Shown: one piece after another, positions 53,429-62,165 of the stretch
Layout of the letters: every line of letters starts with the position of its first letter
Numbering within the stretch: position 1 is the first letter of the stretch
Source of the DNA: Prolixibacteraceae bacterium
GTDB lineage: Bacteria; Bacteroidota; Bacteroidia; Bacteroidales; Prolixibacteraceae
DNA length: 64,000 bases
Reading direction: 5' to 3'
Assembly (NCBI GenBank): GCA_025210775.1
Contig: JAOARB010000013.1
Coordinates: 124,001 to 188,000, forward strand
The notes under the pieces: generated by a model
What the model was told of the DNA's origin: nothing
The model's input: the letters and a program-made list of their open reading frames with translations, nothing else
Database searches by the model: none
Position numbers and translations under genes: made by a program

Positions 53429-54135
53429 AAAAATGTATTATCATCGACGACGAACATCTTGCTAGAAAATTAATTGCAGGATATGTATCAAAGATTCCAA
53501 ATCTTGAGGTAGAAGCAACATTCGACAACGCAATTGATGCAATCTACTTCTTACAAAACAACACCATTGATCTTATATATCTAGACATTCAGATGCCACA
53601 TATCACAGGCATCGAATTTATCAAAACAATACAGGTTGATGCACTAATTATTATTACCTCTGCATATTCAGAATATGCAATAGATGGTTTCAATTACAAT
53701 GTATTTGATTATCTATTAAAACCCATTGCATTCCCTCGGTTCTTAAAAGCAACTACCAATGCTTTGGAGATATTGGAATCTTCAGAACAAGACAGTCAAG
53801 ATCACGACAATACCATTCAGAAGACACAAAAAGATTATCTTACAATTAAAGCGGACCATAGACTATATAAAATAAACTTTACAGATATCATCTATATAGA
53901 AGGACAAAGAGAGTATGTCACTTTTCATACACACAAACGAAAGATCACAGCTTACTACTCTTTAAAGTCGTTAACAGAAACCCTTCCTTCAGATCAATTC
54001 ATACGTATTCATAAGTCTTATATCGTTTCCATACCTTCAATCGAAACTCTGGAAGGAAATATGCTTGAAGTTGGAGGAGAAAAACTCCCTATAGGCAAGA
54101 GCTATAAAGCTTCAGTTATGGATATTTTCCAATAA
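53425..54135 (+). CDS. LytTR-family response regulator
   Basis: 236 residues. The receiver domain (1 to about 115) has the acidic pair at IIIDDEHLARK, phospho-acceptor Asp54 (LIYLDIQMPHITG), a Ser/Thr in IIITSAYSEYA and Lys in YLLKPIAFPRFL. The C-terminal LytTR DNA-binding domain (about 135-236) shows DYLTIKADHRLYKINFTDII, YIEGQREYVTFHT and FIRIHKSYIVS. Overlaps the kinase gene by 4 bases. Its target sites were not identified. Confidence 0.96.
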   Translation: MKKCIIIDDEHLARKLIAGYVSKIPNLEVEATFDNAIDAIYFLQNNTIDLIYLDIQMPHITGIEFIKTIQVDALIIITSAYSEYAIDGFNYNVFDYLLKPIAFPRFLKATTNALEILESSEQDSQDHDNTIQKTQKDYLTIKADHRLYKINFTDIIYIEGQREYVTFHTHKRKITAYYSLKSLTETLPSDQFIRIHKSYIVSIPSIETLEGNMLEVGGEKLPIGKSYKASVMDIFQ

Positions 54136-54189
54136 CATAAGAACTTTTTTGTAGGTTCTCTTGTTTAATCAAAAAAAGAGGAACTTATT

Positions 54190-54798
54190 ATGAAAGTACT
54201 TATAATCGGAGCTCACGGACTTATTGGACGTGAAGTTGTAAAGCTATTGTCTAAGATCCCTAAATATGAAGTAATTGAAGTAGGGCATTCTAAAGGACAC
54301 TTAAAAGTAGATCTAAAAGACCCAGCAAGTATAAAAGGTCTTTTTGAACACATTGGAAATGTCGATGCGATTATTTCCACCGCCGGCAAGGCCCACCTAG
54401 GAACTTTTGAATTGTTAAACGAAGAAGATTTCTGGCTTGCTATTGAGAACAAATTAAAAGGACAAGCAAATCTTATCCGCTATGGTTATCGATTTTTAAA
54501 CCCTGAGGGAATGTTTATTCTTTCTAGTGGTATATTATCGAAAGAACCAATGTATGGAGCTAGTTCTGTTTCAATGGGTAATGCAGCTATTAATGGTTTT
54601 GTGAAAGCCGTTGCACTTGAAATGCCTCATGGAATGCGTGTTAATGCTGTTTCTCCCCCATTTGTTAAAGAAACAATGGAGCTACTTAACATGGATAGTA
54701 GTGAAGGTACCCCAGCAAAAGATGTCGCTCTTGTTTACAAAAAATGTCTGGAAGACAATGATACAGGAAAGATCTATGATGTCAGAAAATATATTTAA
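54190..54798 (+). CDS. Short-chain dehydrogenase/reductase-like protein, degenerate active site
   Basis: 202 residues, shorter than the usual 240-260. Rossmann motif at the N-terminus GAHGLIG (7-13), then AIISTAGKAHLG (the NAG-like motif) and FILSSGI with the catalytic Ser. The YxxxK pair is missing: the segment reads MYGASSVSMGNAAINGFVKA, where no Lys follows Tyr at +4. Short SDR proteins of this type are common and their activity is uncertain. It follows the response regulator by about 55 nt without a strong terminator, so read-through is possible, but a link in function is not evident. Confidence 0.85.
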   Translation: MKVLIIGAHGLIGREVVKLLSKIPKYEVIEVGHSKGHLKVDLKDPASIKGLFEHIGNVDAIISTAGKAHLGTFELLNEEDFWLAIENKLKGQANLIRYGYRFLNPEGMFILSSGILSKEPMYGASSVSMGNAAINGFVKAVALEMPHGMRVNAVSPPFVKETMELLNMDSSEGTPAKDVALVYKKCLEDNDTGKIYDVRKYI

Positions 54799-54802
54799 TT
54801 CT

Positions 54803-54839
54803 AAAAAAATCCCAGCTTCTTATAAGCTGGGATTTTTTT
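54803..54839. terminator. Bidirectional terminator between the SDR gene and yaaA
   Basis: Stem ATCCCAGCTT / AAGCTGGGAT flanked by runs of A and T, with loop CTTAT (54819-54823). It overlaps the yaaA stop codon. Confidence 0.95.
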
Positions 54840-55615
54840 TAATGATCTCTTACAAACACCGGATTATCTATAGTCGACATATCTTCTTTGTAATAATAAC
54901 CAGAATACGAGAACCCCAAGAGATCTTCACTATTGCAAATATTATTCTCCACAATAAATCTAGCCATCAAACCTCGTGCTCTCTTGGCCCAGAATGAGAC
55001 CACCTTATATTTATCTCCTTTTAGATCTTTAAACTCAGGTGTAATAACTCTTGCCTCTACTTTTTTAAAGTCAATAGACTTTGAATATTCTTTGCTAGCC
55101 AAGTTAATAACAATAGGCTCCGTCCCTTCTTGTTTCAACTCTTCATTAATCATAGTTGTATTCTTCTCTTTCCAATAAGCATATAAGTTCTTATAATGAT
55201 CAAAAGAGAGCTTTGTTCCCATCTCCAAACGATAAGCTTGAATCAAATCAGAAGGTCTTAAATAGCCATATAAACCAGATAAGACTCTAATCATCTTATT
55301 TGCCCTTATCTGACTTTCACTAGACAAAGTTTCTACTTCAAGATTTGAAAACACTTCTCCCCTAAAAGACCACAGTGCAGCATTTGAAACATCCAAGTTA
55401 TCATCAAAATGCCAATTTTGGAACCTTTCATAATTCAAAAGAGCAAGATCACTACTCAATGACATCAAACTTTGAATTTCTTCTAATGAATATTGTTTAA
55501 GTATAGACACTAAATAATTGGCCTCTTTTTCAAACATTGCCATTGTTGGCTCTATTGATTTAGGCATTGTATGATCGAAATTAATCTTCTTTGCTGGAGA
55601 AAGTAGTACCTTCAT
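54839..55615 (-). CDS. yaaA: Peroxide stress protein YaaA (DUF328)
   Basis: 258 residues, the normal length. It begins MKVLLSPAKKINFD, the family start, and has FRGEVFSNLEVETL, RVLSGLYGYLRPSDLIQAYR and KVVSFWAKRARGLMARFIVE. YaaA limits free iron and oxidative DNA damage during peroxide stress in E. coli and can bind DNA. Located 13 bases after topB and last in the SLC13-HdeD-topB-yaaA run. Confidence 0.96.
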   Translation of the reverse strand: MKVLLSPAKKINFDHTMPKSIEPTMAMFEKEANYLVSILKQYSLEEIQSLMSLSSDLALLNYERFQNWHFDDNLDVSNAALWSFRGEVFSNLEVETLSSESQIRANKMIRVLSGLYGYLRPSDLIQAYRLEMGTKLSFDHYKNLYAYWKEKNTTMINEELKQEGTEPIVINLASKEYSKSIDFKKVEARVITPEFKDLKGDKYKVVSFWAKRARGLMARFIVENNICNSEDLLGFSYSGYYYKEDMSTIDNPVFVRDH

Positions 55616-55628
55616 AAATCAAATATTA

Positions 55629-57983
55629 TTAATCTTTTCGTTGAATAAGTATTTTGTAATCATTATCAAGAATCAAATAGCCATTGTATTTATTATTATC
55701 AGAATCCACAAAACCTTTAATTAGTGATGTCTTCTTCTTTTTCAATAATACAGACAACTGTTTCTCTGTAATTTTCTTTCCTCCTATTTCAAAAGGAACA
55801 ACAAAATGACATCCAGCTTGGAAACCCAAGCAACCATAACCACTTCGTCCTTTGACCATTTTATGCGAATTGCACTTTGGACACATCAAAGGCTCCTCTT
55901 CTTTCCTTTCTAACTTAATATTACCTGTAGATTCAACTACCAAATAACCAGAAAAAGTTTTTCCATCTTGCCCTTTAAAAGATGCAATCAATGGGCTTTT
56001 CTTTTTCGAAACAAGAGTATTCATCTGTCTCTCTGTAATCTTAGCCCCTTCTATAACGAAAGGAATAGTAAAATGACAACCTTCTTTATAAGAGGAACAT
56101 CCCCAAGCATTTTTGCCTTTCACAATATTTCCTTTATTACAAATAGGACAACTACTGCTCTTACTTTGAGACTCGTTATTTTTTTTCTTTTCTTGAACAA
56201 GCTCCTTTTCATCAACAATACGGATAGTCTTAGACGCACCATATTTAACTGCCTGAATCGTATCCCAAACCATCTTTCTCATCTCAAGAAGAAAAACAGA
56301 TGGATCATAAGCACCTAGTTCAATATCTCGCAATTTCTTCTCCCAAGCCCCCGTTAGCTCTGCTGATTTTAACAACTGGTTTTCTATTGTATTAATCAGT
56401 TCAATACCTGTAGGAGCAGCCATTACTCTCTTTTTATCTCGATAGATATATTTACGACGGAACAATGTTTCAATAATATTGGCCCTTGTTGACGGTCGTC
56501 CAATACCATTTTCTTTCATTAAATCACGCAACTCTTCGTCATCAACACTTTTACCAGCAGTCTCCATTGCCCTAAGCAAAGTCGCTTCAGTAAAATATTT
56601 TGGCGGTTGAGTTTCTTTTTCTAATAAATCTGGAATATGTGGTCCAGACTCCCCTTTCTGGAAGATTGGAAGAGCTTTATCATCTTTGCTTGTTCCTTTA
56701 GGAAAAAGAACACGCCAACCCGGTTTTAATATCTGTTTACCAGTAGTTTTAAAATCCACTTTATTCACCACTCCATCAATTGTAGTATTGGATATCTCAC
56801 AATCAGGATAAAAAGCAGCAATAAAGCGTAATGCAACCATATGATAGACCTGCTTCTCTTCCTTTGAAATTCCCGAAGGATAAACACCCGTAGGAATAAT
56901 GGCATGGTGATCTGTGATCTTTTTATCATCAAAGACCTTCTTTGATTTACGATAAGGACTCCCTTTTAATGGGGCAATTTGAGACGCATAAACACGTTCT
57001 AACTGACCCATAATAGATGGAACCTTCTTATATATATCATTCGATAGAAAAGTCGTATCTACACGAGGATAGGTGGTCAATTTCTTTTCATACAGAGATT
57101 GAATATACTTTAATGTTTCTTCTGCTGTGAATCCGTATTTTTTATTACATTCCACCTGAAGCAAGGTAAGATCAAAAAGTTTAGGAGGATGCTCCTTTCC
57201 CTTTTTGGTCTCAATATTTGTAACCTCAAAAGGAGCATCTTTAATCTCTGAGAGCTTCTGTTGAGCTTCTTCCTTTTTCTCAAAACGTCCACTCTTAACA
57301 TTAAAGACCACCTCTCTATAAGTTGTCTTCAACTCCCAATAAGGACTCGGTTTAAACTCCGTAATTTCCTTATGGCGAGCAACCACCAAAGCCAAAGTAG
57401 GAGTCTGTACTCTACCAATAGACAATACACCTTGTCCCTGACTATATTTTAATGTATAGACACGTGTGGCATTCATACCTAAAAGCCAATCACCAACAGC
57501 CCTAGCCATACCCGCTTTGTAAAGAGGGTCAAAATCATTTCCATCTCGAAGATTTTCAAAACCTTCACGAATAGCCTCTTCAGTAAGAGAAGAGATCCAT
57601 AATCGCTTCAATGGAGCCTTCGACTTTGCTTTATGAAGAACCCATCTTTGAATAAGCTCTCCCTCTTGTCCAGCATCACCACAGTTGATCACCTCTTCGG
57701 CATCTTCTAATAATTGAGATATGACATTGAACTGTTTCTTTACCCCTGAATTATCAATCACTTTAATACCAAACTTCACTGGCATCATTGGCAAAGTTGC
57801 AAGAGCCCATCTTTTCCAAGATGGACTATAATCATGAGGTTCTTTTAAAGTACACAAGTGACCAAAAGTCCATGTTACTCTATAGCCATTACCCTCAAAA
57901 TAGCCATCTCTTCTTAAGGTAGCTCCCAGAACAGTTGCAATCTCTTTTGCAACACTAGGCTTTTCCGCAATACAAATCTTCAC
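55629..57983 (-). CDS. topB: DNA topoisomerase III
   Basis: Type IA topoisomerase for decatenation and recombination intermediates. 784 residues. TOPRIM domain with Glu7 (IAEKPSVAKEIA) and the acidic set NCGDAGQEGELIQR (100-113). Catalytic Tyr305 is in LTTYPRVDTTFL. A following segment GIGRPSTRANIIETLFRRKY is the family signature. The C-terminus carries two repeated zinc-finger modules (CPICNKGNIVKGKNAWGC and CPKCNSHKMVKGRSGYGC), each followed by a KITE/KITEKQL unit. Together with its genome neighbours it shares one transcript with yaaA. Confidence 0.97.
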   Translation of the reverse strand: MKICIAEKPSVAKEIATVLGATLRRDGYFEGNGYRVTWTFGHLCTLKEPHDYSPSWKRWALATLPMMPVKFGIKVIDNSGVKKQFNVISQLLEDAEEVINCGDAGQEGELIQRWVLHKAKSKAPLKRLWISSLTEEAIREGFENLRDGNDFDPLYKAGMARAVGDWLLGMNATRVYTLKYSQGQGVLSIGRVQTPTLALVVARHKEITEFKPSPYWELKTTYREVVFNVKSGRFEKKEEAQQKLSEIKDAPFEVTNIETKKGKEHPPKLFDLTLLQVECNKKYGFTAEETLKYIQSLYEKKLTTYPRVDTTFLSNDIYKKVPSIMGQLERVYASQIAPLKGSPYRKSKKVFDDKKITDHHAIIPTGVYPSGISKEEKQVYHMVALRFIAAFYPDCEISNTTIDGVVNKVDFKTTGKQILKPGWRVLFPKGTSKDDKALPIFQKGESGPHIPDLLEKETQPPKYFTEATLLRAMETAGKSVDDEELRDLMKENGIGRPSTRANIIETLFRRKYIYRDKKRVMAAPTGIELINTIENQLLKSAELTGAWEKKLRDIELGAYDPSVFLLEMRKMVWDTIQAVKYGASKTIRIVDEKELVQEKKKNNESQSKSSSCPICNKGNIVKGKNAWGCSSYKEGCHFTIPFVIEGAKITERQMNTLVSKKKSPLIASFKGQDGKTFSGYLVVESTGNIKLERKEEEPLMCPKCNSHKMVKGRSGYGCLGFQAGCHFVVPFEIGGKKITEKQLSVLLKKKKTSLIKGFVDSDNNKYNGYLILDNDYKILIQRKD

Positions 57984-58001
57984 TATACTTATTTCTTTGT
58001 T

Positions 58002-58580
58002 CTAAAGTTCTTCAAATTTTGCATCTTCAATATTTCCTTTTGAAGCTTTTTTGTAATTCCTATCCACTTGGAAGAAGAATAACAGTTCATTTACACCATA
58101 AACCACCATAACCGCTCCAACAATCCATACCAGCCCAGTTACTAATACACGTGGGAAGATCAGTAGATACAATCCAATCAACAACACTGCTAATGCACTT
58201 ATTATATACACTTTTGATGCCCTTGCATATCTACCCATTTGGAAATAACTAACGGTTTGTCTAATTCCCATAAGAAGAAAACCGATTCCAACAATTAATG
58301 AAAACAGTTGTGTTAGTTGCAAAGGAAAGATAACCAATAATAAACCTATCAAGATACTAATATAAGATTCGGTATGCAAGAAGCTACGAAAAGGAACAGA
58401 TACTTTTCTTGAGTTAAAAAATATTCCTGATAAACCAATCAATAAAAATATTGTTCCTAAAAATGTTAATATTAATCGAGCCGTAATACCCGGAACAAAC
58501 AACATAATTCCGCCAAATAAAACAAATACAATACCTCTTATAAGGTTACGACGATGCTGTATTAGATGAAAATTTTTCAT
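58002..58580 (-). CDS. HdeD-family / DUF308 membrane protein
   Basis: 192 residues from the ATG at 58578-58580. Six membrane segments as in the acid-resistance protein HdeD (LIRGIVFVLFGGIMLFVPGI, SYISILIGLLLVIFPLQLTQ, IISALAVLLIGLYLLIFPRV). A GTG at 58614-58616 that overlaps the permease stop (TAGTG) is an alternative start and would add 12 residues (about 204 total). Role in this species unknown. 18 bases before topB. Confidence 0.88.
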   Translation of the reverse strand: MKNFHLIQHRRNLIRGIVFVLFGGIMLFVPGITARLILTFLGTIFLLIGLSGIFFNSRKVSVPFRSFLHTESYISILIGLLLVIFPLQLTQLFSLIVGIGFLLMGIRQTVSYFQMGRYARASKVYIISALAVLLIGLYLLIFPRVLVTGLVWIVGAVMVVYGVNELLFFFQVDRNYKKASKGNIEDAKFEEL

Positions 58581-58615
58581 AAATAATATGCTTTTCAGAT
58601 TAGACTCACAGTACA

Positions 58616-60394
58616 CTAAAAATAGATAAAATAGAGCACAAATACAGTCACAATCAGATATAAAATTGTTAAAGGGAAACCTATTTTTGTAAAATCTTTA
58701 AAAGAGTAGCCACCAGGACCATACACCATCAAGTTGGTTTGATAGCCTATTGGTGTCATAAAGTTCGCAGCAGAAGCAAACGCAACCAACAAAACAAGAG
58801 GTTCTGGTGCAATATGAAGATCCTTTGATATTGTCAAGACAATTGGAAAGACCAGAGCTACAGCAGCCTTATTGGTTATCAAATTAGCCATTAACGAAGT
58901 GACCAGATAAATTCCAAAAAGCAGACCGAGAACCCCCAAAGGCATAAACATCGTAATAATGGATTGTGCAATCATTGTTGCAACTCCTGTTTTCGTCATT
59001 GCAACCCCCAATGATAAGGCCAAAGCAATAATCATAGCCAAATTCAAATCAAGACTTTTATATATATCTTTAGGGGAACAAATTCCCATAATATTCATCA
59101 AAACAAGCAAAGACAAAAGTGAGGTAAAAAGAGGAACAATACGAAATACAGACAACATAATTGAAAGCATCAACCCAACGAACATAATCACATTCTTGTA
59201 TGGAGCAACTTTCCTATTTTCTTTCACCTTTGTTATCAAGAAGAAATCTTGTGTATTAAAAGCCAACCTTACAAAATTCTGTCCTGCATAAAGTAACAAA
59301 GCATCCCCTGCTTTAAGTTTCTCATATGTTATTTGTCCTGATATACGCTCCCCATTACGGTGTACAGCAATAACAGCTGCATCATATTTCACCCTAAAAT
59401 TAGCTTCAAATACAGTCTTTCCAATAAGTGTCGAATTATGAGAAATAACAATCTCTATCACTTCGGTATACTTTCTAGATAATAATCCCTCAGCTCCAGG
59501 AACACTCAAACCTGAATTTGTCTGTGTAATTAAATTTGCAATAGTTTCTGTATCTCCAGCAAAAGTCAATTGATCTCCAGTCATGATCATTGTTTGTGAA
59601 GAGATTGCGGACAAATGCTTATCTCCTCTTACAATCTCCACAAGATAAAGACCTCTTAGATTTTGTAATTTATCATCCTCTAGACTTCGACCTACCAATA
59701 GAGAATCTTTTTGAACCACTGTTTGTAAAAGATAGTCCCTATTGGACGTATGAAAAGCTCCCATTGCATCTTTTCTATCAGGCAAAATACGCTTTGACAA
59801 GAACACCAAATATAAAGTACCAATAACAATCATTGGCACTCCTACAAAACTAAAATCAAACATCTCTAATGGAGCCAGTCCAGGTAGGATGGTTTGCTCT
59901 GCTAGAAGACCATTAACAATTAAATTCGTAGAGGTTCCTATCAGTGTAGCACATCCTCCTAAAATTGCCGCATACGATAAGGGTATCAACAACTTAGACG
60001 GAGAAACATTATTACGACGACTCCAACTATCAACATAGGGCATCATGATCGCAACAAGAGGTGTATTATTAAAAAAAGCAGACATTGTGGAGACCACCAA
60101 AGTCATCCTAAAGACAAAACTCCGATAGCTCTTACATGAATGAAAAATATAGTCAAAAAACTTCTCAATAGCTGAATTCTTACGAATAACATCCCCGATT
60201 AAAAGCAACAGTAAAATAACTGCTATTTGATCATTAGCAAAACCTGCCATGATCTCTTTAGGTGTAAGAATTCCAAACACGGCTAATAAGCTAACACCTA
60301 TCAAAAACGTGAAAGAAGGTCCAGTCCACTCAAAGTATAAAGAGAGAACGATAAACAAAAGGACTATAAAAACTATGACTATCTGGGTAACCAA
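58616..60394 (-). CDS. SLC13-family permease with two TrkA-C (RCK_C) domains
   Basis: 592 residues. Two membrane halves of the DASS/SLC13 type: IVLLFIVLSLYFEWTGPSF near the start, NNTPLVAIMMPYVDSWSRR with the SNT-like GGCATLIGTSTNLIVNGLL, and GFANMTPIGYQTNLMVYGPG-like FMTPIGYQTNLMVYGPGGY near the end. Between them are two RCK_C domains (about 205-370, RSLEDDKLQNLRGLYLVEIV and VFEANFRVKYDAAVIAVHRN). Imports divalent anions such as dicarboxylate or sulfate with Na+. No ATG is available; a TTG at 60392-60394 is the first start in frame, so the start is uncertain. Confidence 0.9.
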   Translation of the reverse strand: MVTQIVIVFIVLLFIVLSLYFEWTGPSFTFLIGVSLLAVFGILTPKEIMAGFANDQIAVILLLLLIGDVIRKNSAIEKFFDYIFHSCKSYRSFVFRMTLVVSTMSAFFNNTPLVAIMMPYVDSWSRRNNVSPSKLLIPLSYAAILGGCATLIGTSTNLIVNGLLAEQTILPGLAPLEMFDFSFVGVPMIVIGTLYLVFLSKRILPDRKDAMGAFHTSNRDYLLQTVVQKDSLLVGRSLEDDKLQNLRGLYLVEIVRGDKHLSAISSQTMIMTGDQLTFAGDTETIANLITQTNSGLSVPGAEGLLSRKYTEVIEIVISHNSTLIGKTVFEANFRVKYDAAVIAVHRNGERISGQITYEKLKAGDALLLYAGQNFVRLAFNTQDFFLITKVKENRKVAPYKNVIMFVGLMLSIMLSVFRIVPLFTSLLSLLVLMNIMGICSPKDIYKSLDLNLAMIIALALSLGVAMTKTGVATMIAQSIITMFMPLGVLGLLFGIYLVTSLMANLITNKAAVALVFPIVLTISKDLHIAPEPLVLLVAFASAANFMTPIGYQTNLMVYGPGGYSFKDFTKIGFPLTILYLIVTVFVLYFIYF

Positions 60395-60473
60395 TAAGAA
60401 TCTTTTTTATTACTACGAATAGAACGAAGATAATACTTTTTATTCCTCCTAAAAAATTAGAATCAAAAAAGAA

Positions 60474-60506
60474 GACCATAGACAAATAATACATCAATCC
60501 ATGGTC
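60474..60506 (-). terminator. Weak terminator of the first beta-barrel gene
   Basis: GACCAT (60474-60479) and ATGGTC (60501-60506) pair 30 nt past the minus-strand stop at 60536, followed on that strand by TTCTTTTTTGATT. Confidence 0.55.
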
Positions 60507-60535
60507 CTAGTAATCTATTCATTATAAACTTTTTT

Positions 60536-61171
60536 TTACAGGAACTTCCACCCTACAGAAAAAGTAAACATATTAGATTTTTGATCAAACGAGACATCTC
60601 CCCAATTTCCAGATCCAATATTCGACAATCCCCATTCGTAGCGTGCATCAACAGTAAACATTGCAATATCCACTCCAACGCCTAGCTGATAAGCCCAATC
60701 GACTCCTTTAGGATCTTTAATCCCATCTGCTATTTGGTTAGGCACAGTCACTTCACTATTGGCATTAATAACCATTACAGGACCAGTAAAAGCATTTATT
60801 TTAACAAGCTTTAGATCCATTAATTGATAACCTAATAAGACAGGAATATCAAAAGATTTCACTTTTAGTTTGTAATCAAAATTTTCTTTCATATTACCAT
60901 CATCATATGTAAAAGAGGTCTCCCCTTTTTTAACAGCATAATAGATCTCTGGTTGAATGAATATTTTTTTAAAGTATAAACGAGCAAAGGCACCAACCAG
61001 ATAACCAGAGTTATTTGTTGGACTATAGTCAGAAAGATTCGTTGAAAGGTTACTAGTCGATACTTTCGATGAATTCCATCCAAATTTCACACCTAAATCT
61101 ATTGGTAGTTTTTGAGCAAATACTCCTGCGGAAATCAAAAACATTACACTAAATAAAAACAGTTTTTTCAT
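60536..61171 (-). CDS. Outer membrane beta-barrel protein (PorT/OMP_b-brl type), paralog A
   Basis: 211 residues from the ATG at 61169-61171, which begins the signal peptide (MKKLFLFSVMFLISAGVFAQ). The mature protein alternates beta strands as in small 8-stranded barrels: LGVKFGWNSSKVSTSNLSTN, IFIQPEIYYAVKKGETSFTY, FDIPVLLGYQLMDLKLVKIN, VDIAMFTVDARYEWGLSNI and a C-terminal FTFSVGWKFL ending in an aromatic-rich strand. Very similar to the gene directly upstream (61427-62092). Function unknown; such proteins are abundant in Bacteroidota. Confidence 0.92.
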   Translation of the reverse strand: MKKLFLFSVMFLISAGVFAQKLPIDLGVKFGWNSSKVSTSNLSTNLSDYSPTNNSGYLVGAFARLYFKKIFIQPEIYYAVKKGETSFTYDDGNMKENFDYKLKVKSFDIPVLLGYQLMDLKLVKINAFTGPVMVINANSEVTVPNQIADGIKDPKGVDWAYQLGVGVDIAMFTVDARYEWGLSNIGSGNWGDVSFDQKSNMFTFSVGWKFL

Positions 61172-61358
61172 AACACATTTTTTTAATACGGGACAAGATT
61201 TATACTCCAAAAAAATCTACAGTATAATCTCATTAACTATCAAATAGAACGAATAGACTAGATTAAATGTTCATTATTATACAAATACTTCATTCTATAA
61301 AGTCGACAAACCATTTCTTTTCTTTTATGTACGAAATCATAAAACCCACAAAAAAAGA

Positions 61359-61396
61359 AAGGGCTTTTATGATGGGGAAGCATCATAAAAGCCCTT
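61359..61396 (-). terminator. Strong terminator of the second beta-barrel gene
   Basis: Perfect 16-bp stem AAGGGCTTTTATGATG (61359-61374) / CATCATAAAAGCCCTT (61381-61396), loop GGGAAG, running into TTTCTTTTTTTG on the minus strand. Confidence 0.95.
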
Positions 61397-61426
61397 AAGT
61401 ATTATTCTGTTTTTATCAACTCTCGA

Positions 61427-62092
61427 TTAAAGGAATCTCCAACCTACAGAAAGAGTAAACATATTTGATTTTTGATCGAATGAAATATCTTTAATTGCTG
61501 CAATTGAACCAGTGTCAATATTAGACAATCCCCACTCATAGCGAGCATCAATAGTAAATAGAGCAATATCAAATCCTAAACCTAATTGGTAAGCCCAATT
61601 AACTCCAGAAGGATCTTTAAGACCTGCAAATGCATCATCCGCAAGTCCACCCATATTTGTAATAGAAACACTACTTCCTTCTGTATTGATAGACATTACA
61701 GGTCCTGTAAATACTTGCATAGAAAGCACTTTTAGATCCAATACACGATACCCCAACAACATAGGAATATCAAAAGTCTTAAGATCTACCTTTTGGGTAA
61801 TTTTAGCTGGATTGTCTAAATCCCCGGAGAAGCCTACAGAAGTTTCACCTTTTTTAACTGCAAAATAAACCTCTGGTTGAATAAAGAAATTTTTAATATT
61901 CAAACGACCAAAAGCTCCAATTAAATATCCATTGTTATTTGTAGGACTATAATCTGAAAGATTTGTAGATAAATTACTTGTCGATATTTTAGATGAATTC
62001 CATCCAAATTTCAAGCCAAGATTTACTGGTAATTGAGCAAAAGCACCCATCGAAAAAAGCGACAATACCGCTATACAAAATAACTTTTTCAT
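61427..62092 (-). CDS. Outer membrane beta-barrel protein (PorT/OMP_b-brl type), paralog B
   Basis: 221 residues with a signal peptide (MKKLFCIAVLSLFSMGAFAQ). Shares with paralog A the segments LGLKFGWNSSKISTSNLSTN, LSDYSPTNNNGYLIGAFGRL, FIQPEVYFAVKKGETSV, FDIPMLLGYRVLDLKVLSMQ and DARYEWGLSNI, and ends FTLSVGWRFL. It is about 10 residues longer, mainly in two loops (VGFSGDLDNPAKITQ and the INTEGSSVSITNMGGL region) that would lie outside the barrel. A terminator and a gap of about 250 nt separate it from paralog A, so each copy is likely transcribed alone. Confidence 0.93.
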   Translation of the reverse strand: MKKLFCIAVLSLFSMGAFAQLPVNLGLKFGWNSSKISTSNLSTNLSDYSPTNNNGYLIGAFGRLNIKNFFIQPEVYFAVKKGETSVGFSGDLDNPAKITQKVDLKTFDIPMLLGYRVLDLKVLSMQVFTGPVMSINTEGSSVSITNMGGLADDAFAGLKDPSGVNWAYQLGLGFDIALFTIDARYEWGLSNIDTGSIAAIKDISFDQKSNMFTLSVGWRFL

Positions 62093-62111
62093 TATCTATT
62101 AGTTTTAGTTA

Positions 62112-62165
62112 TCATACACTATGTACAATAACAAAGATACAAAGCATCTTATCATATAACAAGTA
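62112..62165 (-). promoter_or_regulatory. Promoter of the second beta-barrel gene
   Basis: On the minus strand TATCTTTG (62132-62139) is preceded by TTG with a 20-nt spacer (CTTG, then TTATATGATAAGATGCTTTG), fitting both the -33 and -7 Bacteroidetes elements. It is 40 nt upstream of the ATG at 62092, and is the best promoter match in the window. Confidence 0.65.

Noticed and set aside
54136..54189. AGAAC/GTTCT hairpin as terminator of the kinase-regulator pair
   Set aside because: Only a 5-bp AT-rich stem with a T-rich loop; too weak to call.
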